From Schistocerca nitens (taxonomy: Eukaryota; Arthropoda; Insecta; Orthoptera; Acrididae): a DNA stretch of 64,000 nt. A program made the translations under genes and the position numbers. The stretch is from positions 113,553,501 to 113,617,500 of the forward strand of contig NC_064614.1 in NCBI RefSeq assembly GCF_023898315.1. Direction: 5' to 3'. Below the pieces are notes generated by a model. The model had not been told where the DNA came from, searched no databases, and was given only the letters and a program-made list of their open reading frames with translations. Shown here one piece after another: positions 32,620 to 44,043 of the stretch (within the stretch, counting starts at the first letter, position 1; each line of letters opens with the position of its first letter).

Positions 32620-34062
32620 CAGGAATGAAACAAGCATTAGTGTCAGCGGAATTGAGAAACAGCTGAAATTGTTAAAACTGAACAAAGCTCTAGGGCCCGA
32701 TGGAATCCCTGTTGACAGATTATACAAGTATAGTGAATTTGTGGCTGAGTAGCCCCTCTCCCAACTACATACATCCTCAAACATAAAAACTATGCCCAGT
32801 TCTTGGAAAAAAGCATAGGTCCCACACATCTACAAGACGTGTTGTAGAAGTGATCTATAGATCTACCGTCCAGTATCCTTGACATCAGTTTGTTGTACAT
32901 TCTTGTAACACATGCTGAGCTCAAACATAATGAGGTACCTCGGACAGAATAACCTCCTCAATGTCAACGAGCGTGGTGTCCGAAAACACTGATCACGTAA
33001 AACCCAACTCGTACTTTTCTCGCATGACACACTGAAAACTTTGGATCACGGCAGTCAAGTAGATGTAGTATTTCTTGACTTCTTAAAAGCATCTGACTCA
33101 GTACCACACCTATGCTTATTTTCAAAAGTACAATCAGATGTGGTATCAAGTGAAATTTGTGAGTGGATTAAGGACTTTTTGGTAGGGTGGACGCAGCATG
33201 TTATCTACGATGGAGAGTCCTCATATGGTATAGAAGTAACATCAGGTGTGCCCCAGAAAAGTGTGTTGGTGCTCTTGCTATTCTTGTATATTAATGACGT
33301 TGTAGACAATATTAATAATAACCTCAGAATTTTTGTAGATGATGCAGTTATTTGTAATGAAGCACTGTCTGAAAGAAGCCGCATAAATATACAGTCAGAT
33401 CTTGATAAGGTTTTCAATGTGATGCAAAGACTGGCAACTTGCTTTAAAAGTTTAGAATTGTAAATCTGTGCACTTCACAAAACGAAAAATGTTGTATCCT
33501 ATGACTATAATACCAGTGAGTCACTGTTGGGGAATCAGCATACTCTTACAAATATATTTGTAGAGATATGAAATGTAATGATCACACAAGCTCTGTCATG
33601 GGTAAAGCAGGTTCACTTGTGTGAGTGGTTCTATAATATTCCTCAAATGTGTAGGAACCCTACCAAATAGGAATAATAGAGTATATTAATCGTATACAGT
33701 GGAGGACAGCGCGAATGGCCACAGGTTTGTTTGATCCATAGGAGTGTGTAACAGAAATACTGAAGGAACGAAAGTGGAAGACACTTGAATATAGACGTAA
33801 AATATCCTGAGAAAGTCTATTAAAAATGTTTCAAGAACCAACTTTAAATGATGACTCTAGGAATATACTACAACCTGCTACATATCATTCACAGAGGGAT
33901 TGTGAGGATAAGATTAGAATAATTACTGCACACACACACAGAGGCACTCAAACCACCATTCTTTTCACATTTCATTTGTGAATGAAATGGGAAAAAACCC
34001 TAAAAATTGGTACAATGGGACGTACCCTCGGACAATCATTTCACGGTGGTTTACAGAGTACA
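32620..34062 (+). mobile_element. CR1-like LINE, RT domain and 3' end, degenerate
   Basis: Plus strand. Early RT block LGPDGIPVDRL (about 32690) and YRPVSLTSV (about 32865). Then VVFLDFLKASDSVPH with the first catalytic Asp (33065-33110), TSGVPQKSVLVLL (normally GVPQGSVLGP), LYINDVV, and FVDDAVI with the catalytic pair (33330-33350). The 3' UTR (33600-34062) carries the same blocks as the copies at 19437 and 20305, and the RT resembles the remnant at 62440-63185. The 5' part, including the endonuclease, is absent. Several stops. Confidence 0.85.
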
Positions 34063-34109
34063 GTTTTGTCTGATGTCAGATGATCACAGAGAAGTGGTGG
34101 TGGTCTGAT

Positions 34110-34330
34110 GCAGGCTTCAGACATACAATCTCATGCACTCAGCAGGGAGGTCCATCACTCATGTTTTGGGGCCATACCATGTACAAATGATGGCCGCCTC
34201 TCATCACTGTCAACAGTAATTTTAGGTCTGTACAATAACGGGGTGCTCAAGCAAACTTTTCTCACCTCAAGAACACTTCCTTCCCTGAAGCCGGAACCAG
34301 CCAAATCGAATGGCCTGCGGTTTCTGATGG
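34110..34330 (+). pseudogene. Possible Tc1-like transposase scrap
   Basis: The plus strand contains GGPSLMFWG, resembling the 'GGS.M.WG' block between the two catalytic Asp residues of Tc1 proteins, and IEWPAVSDG downstream. The fragment is too short and decayed for certainty. Confidence 0.35.
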
Positions 34331-34539
34331 AGCATGCTTGAGACCACTTCAAACTTCCAGTGTCATTCCAAAAAACATAACTCACATAGTGTTTGACTTC
34401 AGAAGAAATGCCATCTAAGAGTAGAGGATACTGGAGCATTACTATCTCACCACTGTCTGGACAGCATGCCAAAGAGGATCTAAACATTTCACTATGCATG
34501 GGGTGAAACACAATACTGAACATCACTCAGCAGCAGATT

Positions 34540-37320
34540 TCAATTTCACAGACATATATAGTCGAACAGATTACGTACTCTTTGATCACTACCTTATTGT
34601 TACTTCACGAAAAAGGTTTTTGGTTAGTTTCATAATGATAGTTGGCAAGTGATGGGAATGGAAAACTGCATCAAACAGCCGTCTTACATTGATGACTAAA
34701 ATACAATGGCTCATTCGCATTCTCTGCCCCCTCTGAATCTAAACCCACACACATTCACAGTTACGAATGTGGAGCACAACTTTAATTGTTTACATTAAAG
34801 ATGTAATAACAAGAAAGTCTCCACTCAAAGTGTCCCGATTCTTGGATAGGTAAAATATGAGTGATTGCATGATGACATACTGGTTACAAAGGAAAGTTGA
34901 CATTAATGGAAACAGAACAGGGACCTTTGCTATATAAAGAAAGTGTAAATGTTTCTAAAATCCATTCATTTGCCTAAGGAATTTTACTCTGTAATATGGA
35001 CTCAGTTAAAGGCAAAGTATGGCATCCCTCAAACTTTTTTTTTGCCCCCTAAGGGAGGGGACATCTGTTACACAACACATATTGCAGGCAGGTTAGGTGT
35101 TACGATCACTGAAAGCATCACAGTCTGAGGTGATGGTACCACACATGATCAGGATAAGGTTTCTTTGTTTCAAAGAATTTCAGTACCCTGGTGTTAAGTT
35201 ACAAGGATGAATTGAGGCCAAAGATTATTTGGATATTTTAGGTCACAAACAGCACTTCATTCTTTTCACAGAATTTTAATATCTTATTGTTAGTTCAAAA
35301 GCATTAGTTTTAAATAAAGCTCATTTTGAAATTTCAGGCTATCAACAATACCCAATGGCACAGGTGGACATCTAAAAAAAGTTCAACTTTCCCTGGCTAA
35401 CCCAATTACTTGGCTCACTTTAATATTACACACTGGACAATTTTACAGGAGACTCTTGTGCATATTTTATCCCTGTGTGAACACTGAATAACCAAGTGCT
35501 GCACTTCATGAAGAACTGTGAAAAACATCACCAAATATAATTCAAAACCTTGTAGGTCTCCTTTCATCATCTAACTGCAATTGTAGAATAGGCTATTGAG
35601 TCAATTATTTTTACAATATATGTGGCAGTTTTACATTTTCAGTCCTAACAAGTAATTTTTTAACTGAAGACCCACACCATTTACTCTTAACCACAGATAT
35701 TACTGCAGATAAATTAAATTTGTAATTGTACTAAATGTAAACCACTACACATATTTCGCAACACTAGTTGCAAGTGGCACAGCAGTTGGAACACTAGATG
35801 CATGACAGTGAGTAAGCTTCAAAATTGTCCGGCTATTCATTTATTGGGTTTTGCGAAAGAGGTGATTTGCACGTAGTCGTAATTAATGAAACAGATCCAC
35901 AACACTACGGGTTGGAAAACAACCATTAAAAATCTTTCGGCCAGTCTGTTTCGTGCGATCATGTACACAAAACAGAACACCACGGTACCATAGGAACAAA
36001 CACAAGACTAAATTTTCATGGCTATTTTCGTAGAAACTAATTAAGCAACGGTGTCTCCTAGACTCATGTACAGAAATATACTAGTAATGAAAGAAAAAAA
36101 AAGCTGTACAATAATTAGAGTACCAAGTTCTGGTGGAAACGTGTAACGCCGAAAATGAATTACGCCAAAGTGTAGAGCTGTGTGAGGGGTATAAATGATT
36201 TAGACTGTAGTACTTTACAACGAAGAAATTCGCCGGAACAAATTTCTAAAAAGTGCCGAGTTGATTTCCTATGTCAGTTTTCATTAAATAACCTAGTTTA
36301 AAACCAATCATAAACTGAATCGTCTATTCGATTGTATATACTCGCCTTGAAAACTACGCGTTCATAGGTTTACACTAAGTCCAAATTAACAACATCGGTA
36401 ACAACGTCTTTAAGAAGTATTGTTTAATTGTTCCTCCAAAAACTTATTTTCATGTTGTGTACAACGAAACCTTTGTGTCGTTCACTTCGTGAACCGATTA
36501 CGCGACTGGGTTTCATTGATGATACGCAACAAAAAAAGTTACTTATTTTCTCTGACATAATTACACGAACGGAAAACAACACTTATTTCTTATTTATCTA
36601 TTACTAAACACAATAAGTTATCATATGATTTCAGTGACCCCTTTTATCAGAATACAGCAGTGACTGTTCCGATTTTTTTTTTTTCATGCAACAAAAGACC
36701 TCTAAACATCTTTGCTCATTTTCGGGTAAAAAGAGTAGAATACGAAATAAAAAAACTGCTGATTCATGACGACACGAGTCTTTCCTATTTTTGTCATTCG
36801 TCACTGATAAGTAAACCTACAACACCCTCTTCGTTTCCAACTATGAACACCAAAACACACCGGTGTTTGCATTTTAGCTTTTCCGGTTACAAACATCTTC
36901 GCATCACTGTTAACTACAAAGAAATGATACTTCGGTTAACCGGCGCCACTACGCTACGTACAACCATACTCTGACATTACTGTGATACAACAAAATTCCC
37001 CGAGAAATAATTCCTACATAAGTCTCTGTCTGCACTCTGCGCACAATTCAACAATGATATTTACATAATTATCAGCCGAGGCTGGTGAAACAGCGTCAAA
37101 CTAAAGTCATAAGACTCCAAGATCCTTCCTTTAAAATTAATTGGAATAAAATATTTAATTCAAGGAAGATGACACACGAAACATCAATTTAAAGCAAATG
37201 TACAAAGACGTTTAGTATTGGTGTTAACATGAACTACATGATTTCCAATAAGGCCGTTTCACGTTCTAGCCAACATCCAAGGATTGTTGGGGCATGGCTA
37301 CACAACTGTCACCAATACCC
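34540..37320. other. Unassigned, least repetitive part of the window
   Basis: I recognise no transposon, SINE or coding domain in this 2.8-kb stretch. It is AT-rich with a few CpG-containing spots (for example GGCGCCACTACG near 36942). A 104-codon open stretch at 36660-36974 has no motif. It could be intron or upstream sequence of Ppox, whose leader exon should lie in this direction. Confidence 0.4.
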
Positions 37321-37324
37321 GGTT

Positions 37325-37490
37325 CCTACACTACATCTACACTCTGCAAAGCACTGTGAAGTGCATGGCAGAGGGTCTGTTGCATAGTATCAGTTATTAG
37401 GGCTTTTTCTCGTTCCGTTAACGTATAGAGCGCGGGAAGAATTTGTGCTTAAATGCCTCCCTAAGGGACCGAAACGTAGGGGATTTTAAT
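37325..37490 (-). repeat. LINE 3'-UTR fragment
   Basis: CTACATCTACACTCTGCAAA, GCACTGTGAAGTGCATGGCA and GAGGGTCTG are the reverse complement of the CR1-like LINE terminus. A related fragment is at 46390-46460 and another flanks the SINE at 62440-62660. Confidence 0.65.
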
Positions 37491-37491
37491 A

Positions 37492-37655
37492 CACACTGAC
37501 GGAAAAAAATCACAACAAAAGGAGTTGTACATAGAAAGCTGACAGGCGTGTTTCTTCATCTGAAAGATAATATCTATTCAAATTTTGCGCCAGTCACATT
37601 AGAGTGTATATAAACCATTCATCATAAGAATAAACCTCACGTAAACATTACACTA
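37492..37655 (+). mobile_element. Tc1-like terminus, isolated
   Basis: It begins CACTGACGGAAAAAAATCAC, a terminus type that I recall from locust Tc1/mariner elements, and continues into non-coding sequence. No matching right end or transposase follows, because the palindromic SINE starts at 37657. Confidence 0.45.
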
Positions 37656-37656
37656 T

Positions 37657-38255
37657 GTTTCCAGAATGAAACTTTCACTCTGCATCGGAGTGGGCACTGA
37701 CATGAAACTTCCTGGCAGATTAAAACTATGTGCAAGACTGAGACTCGAACTCGGGACCTTTGCCTTTCGTGGGCAAGTGCTCTACCAATTTTTTTTATTT
37801 CTCATTTTGTTCTATATTGTTCGTTGAATTTCTTGGGGGCGGGCATCCGATGACACCTGTTCAGGTTCTTCGTTAATCCGTTCACTCAGTATTTTTTATT
37901 ACAGGAGGTGACTAACCCTCTGACCGAACACGCTGAGCTACTGTACCAGTTCCAACTGAGCTACCCATGTAGCGCTGTTATAGAGTACTTACCCATGAAA
38001 GGCAAAGGTGCCGAATTCGAGTTTCGGTCTGGTGCACAGTATTAATCTGCCATGATGTTTCATATCAGTGCACACTCCGATGCAGATTGAAAATTTCATT
38101 CTGGAAACATCCCTCAGGCTATGGCAAAGCCATGTCTCCACAATATACTTTCTTCCGGGACTATTAGTTCTGCAAGTTTCGCAGGAGAGGTTCTGTGAAG
38201 TTTGGAAGGTAGGAGACAAGGTACTGCAGAAGTAAGGCTGTGTTACGGGTCGTGG
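37657..38255. repeat. tRNA-derived SINE in palindromic form, interrupted
   Basis: The left arm (37657-37790, tRNA sense on minus) and the right arm (about 37985-38120, tRNA sense on plus) are reverse complements. Each contains a box B-type core (reverse CTCGAACTCGGGACC on the left, GAATTCGAGTTTCGG on the right), the CCTGGCAGATTAAAACT body and TTTCACTCTGCATC. The left unit is broken by a second SINE at 37790-37945. The right unit continues to about 38255. Confidence 0.8.
37790..37945 (-). repeat. Second tRNA-like SINE nested inside the first
   Basis: The minus strand reads TAGCTCAGCGTGTTCGGTCA (box A-like) and GAGGGTTAG at its head, and ends in an A-rich tail (seen on plus as TTTTTTTTATTTCTC). 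It splits the host SINE between 'GCTCTACCAA' and 'CCAACTGAGC', with a short duplication of CCAA. Confidence 0.65.
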
Positions 38256-38544
38256 GGTGTACTTGGGTGTAGCCTAGTTTACACTACGACATTGGGTTGC
38301 GCCACTCGTTGAGTGGAATGAGTTACACTCAAGTGGTTTCATATATATGACTGTAGAGTCCCTGAGTCGTGTCTGAAATGAAAGTTTAGGCAGCTGCATG
38401 TCGCACAAGTTGTGATGAAGTTAAAGCTTGTTGCATGGAATCGCTGCATAAGAAAAAAATAAGAAACGTGACTGGATGAAGAAAAGACGTCAGCTCGGTT
38501 GCTCTGCACCCTTGCTGAAATAATTTATATCGGAAGGTCCAAGA

Positions 38545-41470
38545 AGTTCTTTTAATTATTGATTGATTGATTTTTTTGCCCAAAAACAAAAAAATTACAC
38601 TGATTTAAAGCTTGTATAAGCAATGTCAATATATGCACAAACAATAATGACAATAAATACACAAATGATTAATCTATGTTAGAAATTATGCACACAGAAA
38701 TCTTCCATTGCATAAAAACAATTTGGAATTAATAAAGTTCTTACACATATATTAAATTTTTTCAGCCCCAGACTCTTAACTGATCCTGGTAGTTTATTAA
38801 ATAGCTTTACAGATGTGTGTTTGAAGCCGTTTAGAGTTTTGGTATATGAGCAGTAGTCTTTTCTTACATCATTACAGTGTCATGTGTCATAACTATGTAC
38901 ATCAGAATTCAGATCAAAACAAGACAAGTTCTTTTTAATATACAAGAGACATTGAAATATGTATATACATGGCAAGGTCATAATACTAAGTTTAATAAAT
39001 AATTCTCTACAGTGAGTTCTAGGTGGTACTTTACATATCAGTCTGACAGCTTTTTTCTGGGCTGTAAATAAGCATTTTGAGTAGCAGTTATTTCCCACAA
39101 GATTGTCCCACACGTCAATTGAGAGTGAATATAACTATAATAGACAGAAAGCAAAATTCTCTCAGCTACTGTTGCTTGTAATTTTCTGAGCATAAATATT
39201 CCTTTAGAAAGTTTTTGTGTTAAAATAATTCACATGTGCCTGCCAGGGTAAATTATTTTGCAAAACAATGCCACGAAACTTTACAGGACCTGTCTCTAAG
39301 GTGATTCTATTGTTATAAGAAATGTTTAATTCCTGTGTTTTATTTATGTTCATAGACAGGCTATTGGCATTGCACCAGTCAGAAAGTATATCTACCTTGA
39401 GTGAGGTAGAGTTACTTATGTTATTGTTCGTAGGCACTGTAACACTTAAACTGATATCATCTGCATACAAGTAACAGTTTGTAGTATCATCTATTACAGT
39501 GCTAGATAGGTCATTCATACATAATATGAACAAGACAGGGCCCAAGATTGACCCTTGAGGAACACCATGGTTAACGGGTAAGAAACTAGAATATTGGTTA
39601 TTGAAGTAAACAGTTTGAGATCTATTAGATAAGTATGACTGAATAATTTTAACAGCAGAGACTGAGAAACCTACAGTTTTTAATTTCAGCAGCAGTGTTG
39701 TAGCACACAGTGTCAAACGCTTTTGATACATCAAAAAACTTTGTACTTACAATAAATTTTTCTTCTTTTGCTTCAAGACATTTACATATGTAGCTCATAA
39801 CAGCATCACGTGTTGATAGATTTTTCCTAAACCCAAACTGGCTATTTGAAAGTAATTGATGAAAATCTAGAAAATTGATTATTTGAATACTCATTAGTTT
39901 CTCAATGACCTTGGATAAAAGTGGTACAAGAGAAACTGGCCTACAATTGCTAGGCAAATTATTGTCACCTTTTTTGTGGAGTGGGATTACTTTAGCTACA
40001 TTTAATTTTTCAGGGAAACAACTTTCATCAAAGCAGTAGTTTATGATGTGACAGAGAACCTCTGCTATATTATGATTACTAAGTTTCAATATTATAGAGC
40101 TGATGTTGTAAATATCCAGTGAATCACTTTTGCTAAGAGAAAGAATGACAGAGTGTACATCTTCTGCACAAATGTGTTCAAAATAAAACACATTTTCCAT
40201 AGCATTTTAGTTTTTATAGGCAACATCCAAATAGTAGCTAGGTTCATGTTTACTATCAGGTATCTTAGTAACTACACTATCTACACTGTTTACAAAATAA
40301 TTATTAAAACTATCAGCACTAATTTTGGATCTAGATACAAATTCTTTGCTACGTGATGCTTGATTCTCATGAATGATTTTCCATATTTCTTTTGGTTTAT
40401 TAATAGCTTGTGCAACCAATTTGCAATTATATTCGAATTTAGCTTTCTTAATACCCATTCTGTACTGATATTTGCGTTCTTTATATCTTACTTTGGCATG
40501 CAGACAAGATTAATTCTTTGCTAGGAAGTAGAAATTGTTGCATTGGTCTTTAAGTTTTCGTAGTTTCTGTGTGTACCACACATTTTTATTGATAGTCGAT
40601 GCCCTGCTCATTTTAACACATTTGTTCTTTAGTGGCAGGCCAATGTTAACTGCCACATGAATAATTCAAGAAAGTTGTTGAACTGGTTTTCTGCTCCAGT
40701 GTTACCATACACACACCCAATTAATTTCTCTGAGACATTTTAGATAAAACAGATATATTACAGTCACTAATTGTACATTGTGTCTTATAAATCACAGAAG
40801 GCTTGGTGACATTAAAAATCATTGCATCCATGTTTACATGAATAATAATTCCATGATGATCAGAAAGAAGAGTGTCAATCACATTTGTATCGTATTTTTA
40901 AGAATGAAAAGTTGTAACAATATTGTCTGTACAAGTACCCATGTTTACACTACCAGGCCTGGTGATTACATTCGTCAGCATGATATTCATCCCATAGCTT
41001 TTAACTAAACTATTTATTTCGAAGTTGTCAGAAGTACTGGAGTTGAAATTAATATTAAAATCAACCATTAGAATTACATTAACTTTCATTAAAAACATTG
41101 TGTTTAATAAGATGTCCAACCTTTCAAAAAATTCTCTCTTATTTTCCAATACTGGGTTCCTGTAAATACAGATAAAGGCTGTTCCATAAGTCACAATGTA
41201 ACAGGCAGATATTTCAGATGTTTCCTCCTCAGATAAATTTGTTACACAAGGTAGTTCTTAATTAAAATGGCAGAGCCACCTCGTTTCTTATCTTTATGGC
41301 AAAAGTAAGAGGCTACTTTAAAATCTGGAATGCCTGTCAAGTTGATGCCATCAGGGTTCATCCAATGTTCAGCTAAACCAAGGACTTCTATTTGCTTTTC
41401 CTCGATCAGAAGATGCACTGCATCTGTTTTATCTAATAAGCCCTGTATGTTAAGAAACATAATCTTAGCA
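38545..41470 (-). mobile_element. CR1/Daphne-like LINE, near-complete ORF2, degenerate
   Basis: On the minus strand the endonuclease comes first (LNIQGLLDKTDAVHLL and EVLGLAEHWMNPDG at about 41460-41330, VDFNINFN at about 41060). RT follows with SLDIYNISS (40110), LHKKGDNNLPSNCRPVSLVP (39970), FGFRKNLSTRDA, TKFFDVSKAFDTV (39730), HGVPQGSILGPVLFILCMND (39560) and CYLYADDISL (39470). The tail AQKKAVRLICKVPPRTHC is near 39050. The 3' end is a (TCAA)n-like tetranucleotide tail (TGATTGATTGATT on plus at about 38563-38576), typical of CR1-type LINEs. Stops and frame breaks separate the blocks. The 5' limit is uncertain and may extend past 41500. Confidence 0.88.
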
Positions 41471-42560
41471 GTATAGTTGGGTATAATGTTATTAGATTTG
41501 GAGATACTGCCTGCTGAACTATTTATTTACTGTTTTTTAGTATGGGTTGGGCCCTGGTCAACAGGAAGTTACCAAGCCTGATCAGGACAAGGCTTGGTCA
41601 GTGACTCACGTTTCCCTGGTTCTTTAAACCTGCTTTCATTTTACTATATTGGACTGATGTAGAACTACTCTCACTTAATTTAGTGCCAAAGTCTAATACT
41701 ACTTTTTTGGATAATTTGAGAATTCTTTCACTTACATATTTTTTACCACGATTTTATCTTAGAATGTCACCAGAACTGTTCTAAATAAAGTAAATTATGC
41801 GATAAGAAATAAAGGTACTGTAATGCATGAAGCATTGTCGCCAGAACTGAAATTACATGTCATATTGCGTGCATTACAATAGAGAGCAGTCAGCATGCTG
41901 CAAGATATGATTTTAGTTGGTGATGACGCTATTTCATTAACACCAATAATTATTAACATTAACAGTAATAATTATTAACATTAGCAACAATAATTACTCG
42001 AAGCAGGCCGCATTAAGAAGAGAATGGTTTGCAAACTACTCTCTTGAAAATAGATCTTTACAGTGGCAATATTTCAAAATTCTAACATATGTGAATGGGG
42101 AGCACTGCAGCAACGTTTCAGATGGATAAATACTGAATAAAGAATGCAGCATCTTGAATTTGTATAGCCTTCCTTCCTGTCAACGATATTCCTTAACAAA
42201 GAGATGGCTAACTCGAACGATGGGATTTTAGTCTTGTAGACGAGAGCATTGCCACAGCTAGAATAACTCAATAAATTTTACCCTGCAGCTCAGATATTGT
42301 GAAACAATCCATGTTATGATCGCACATGACGGTCTCAGAGGCAGCAATATGTTGCTTATTTTTGTAATCAGCATCACTGAAATCCCACTAACGCCTATGC
42401 GAAGCATAAATATTCAAAAAGTGAACATTATTCTCCGTTCCCTAGTTCATATTTACGTTTGTCTACACTCTACGAACACACATAGCCTCAAAACGCATGC
42501 AGCTAGTGTCACCCAAGTTGGAACACGCCGAAAGTGTTTAGTTTCATCAACGAGTTGCGC
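41471..42560. other. Unassigned sequence
   Basis: It may include the LINE 5' region up to about 41760. No coding domain recognised. The small tandem repeat at 41940-41996 is inside. Confidence 0.4.
41940..41996. repeat. Short AT-rich tandem repeat
   Basis: AATAATTATTAACATTA recurs with a period of about 24 bases for just over two copies. Confidence 0.75.
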
Positions 42561-42570
42561 ACACGCGCAG

Positions 42571-42582
42571 CGCGCATGCGCA
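42571..42582. promoter_or_regulatory. NRF1/Ewg-type palindrome CGCGCATGCGCA
   Basis: It matches the NRF1 consensus YGCGCAYGCGCR exactly and lies in a GC-rich patch (42555-42600) in otherwise AT-rich DNA. Such sites are typical of insect and vertebrate housekeeping promoters, but no gene start is visible next to it, and it may be chance. Confidence 0.3.
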
Positions 42583-42627
42583 CTGGCCGGTAGCGCAGTT
42601 GCCTGCAACCTAGTGTCGTAAACTAGG

Positions 42628-42722
42628 CTTAACTCAGTTGGTAGAACACTTGCCAGCGTAGGGTAAAGGTCTCGAGTACGAGTCGCAGTCCAGCACACAG
42701 TTTTCATCTGCCAGGTAGTTTT
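42628..42722 (+). repeat. tRNA-derived SINE monomer
   Basis: It reads TAACTCAGTTGGTAGAACAC (box A region), GTCTCGAGTACGAGTCGC (decayed box B) and CACACAGTTTTCATCTGCCA. This is the single-unit form of the SINE found as palindromes at 37657, 53173 and 62473. Confidence 0.75.
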
Positions 42723-43694
42723 ATTACACTATGTATTCTTCCGCGTTTCCTGGAACGTTATTGGATTTCGTTTCACGTGTCTCAAGTACAGTCATGTACG
42801 ATAATGTGGATATGTTTCATGCTGGGCGTTACGTATGCATAGACTCAGCGATGATAGGGCACAACAGTTTTACCAGCGCATTTAACATGGACAGCAATGG
42901 CCAGGCAAATGATCCAACTAACCTGCAGTGACGTGAACGGTTGCAGTAAAGACGTAAAACGAGACAAACAGGGAACAATATAGCTTTGAATGTCATTTAC
43001 TTTTTAAACAGAATAAAATTATATATGGCAAAACTCAGGCGATATGCTTCTTAGGTGACCTGATGGAAAACATAGCATGTCTTCGATCTACGCTAACATT
43101 GTATTGTAATTACAAACAAGAGTGATGAAAATATCTGACTTTAACAAGAGTACTTTTTCTGTGTTAGCTATTCGTGGCGTAAAAGCAGTCTGCTGATTTC
43201 CGAAGTAATTAAATATTGAAGGTATTACCTTCGACCATTGGTCGGGGGAGTCAACCGTTTGGTAATCTCTGAACTCCTTCCATATTGGACACCGAGGAAT
43301 ACATTCCGGTACTGGTATGTTGATACCGAGGCGATCAGCAACAGAATCCCAAGCCACTAGAAGAGTCCACATTTGCTCTTCCTCTTTTATGACGTACTAT
43401 TCTGCATTTCGCCATCGTTCGGCAGTGACGTGTCACAAAGCTCATTGTATTAGTTCCAGTACGTTTGCCAGCAAAAGTCTTGTTATTTCTCGCGACAAAT
43501 TCCATAACTTGGCTCTAGATCAGCTCTGTTGGGTTCAGGTAGCAGTGGTATGGTGATAACTGTAAAAATGCAGCATTTGTACAGTGTGTTCGATGCTGTG
43601 AAAATTACTGTTTTCCATGTTTCTACAACTCTTATCACTCTGGCTCGTGTGAGGTCACATCTGTCCTACAAAACAATGGGCATATTCAAATAAA
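42723..43694. other. Unassigned sequence
   Basis: No repeat recognised. It contains the unidentified minus-strand open frame listed next. Confidence 0.4.
43088..43372 (-). CDS. Unidentified open frame, possibly an exon
   Basis: Minus strand, 94 codons beginning MWTLLVAWDSVADRLG and containing PECIPRCPIWKEFRDY. I do not recognise the family. After the residues DQWSK the sequence AAG|GTAATA (about 43225) could be a splice donor, in which case only the first 48 or so codons would be coding. Codon usage looks less random than in the surrounding frames, but there is no other evidence; it may be chance or part of an unknown element. Confidence 0.2.
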   Translation of the reverse strand: MWTLLVAWDSVADRLGINIPVPECIPRCPIWKEFRDYQTVDSPDQWSKVIPSIFNYFGNQQTAFTPRIANTEKVLLLKSDIFITLVCNYNTMLA

Positions 43695-44029
43695 AACTCC
43701 GTCCGAACAGGCCTCGAAAGGCCCAACGGTACTGACCGGCCGCCGTGTCATCTCCAGCCTACAGGCATCACTGGATGCGGTTACGGAGGAACATGTGGTC
43801 ATCACAGTGCTCTAACAGCCATAAGTCAGTTTACGAGACCGGAGCTGTTACTTCTCAACCAAGTAGCTCCTCAGTTGGCCTCACAAGGGCTGAGTGCAGC
43901 CCGCTTTCCAAAAGCGCTCGTCAGACCGGATGGTCACCCATCCAAGTGTTAGCTCAGCCCGGCAGCACTTAACTTAGGTGACCTGAAGGGAACCGTTGTT
44001 ACCACTGTGGCATGTGGCAAGGCCGTTGT
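43695..44029 (-). repeat. 5S rRNA-derived SINE with 14-bp target-site duplication
   Basis: On the minus strand the head (44029 to about 43925) resembles 5S rRNA, including AGTTAAGTGCTGCCGGGC and the internal-promoter box CACTTGGATGGGTGACC, so it belongs to the SINE3 class transcribed by Pol III. The body runs to about 43695. It is flanked by CATATTCAAATAAA (43681-43694) and CATGTTCAAATAAA (44030-44043), which differ at one base. The flanking duplication shows insertion by retroposition. It is not a functional 5S gene, since the first bases of 5S are altered and unrelated sequence follows. Confidence 0.85.
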
Positions 44030-44043
44030 CATGTTCAAATAAA

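Noticed and set aside
34155-34526. 123-codon minus-strand frame as a gene
   Set aside because: It is antisense to a plausible Tc1 scrap and shows no recognisable domain.
43925-44029. Possible 5S rRNA gene
   Set aside because: Only part matches 5S and it is fused to an unrelated body with target-site duplication; it is a SINE.
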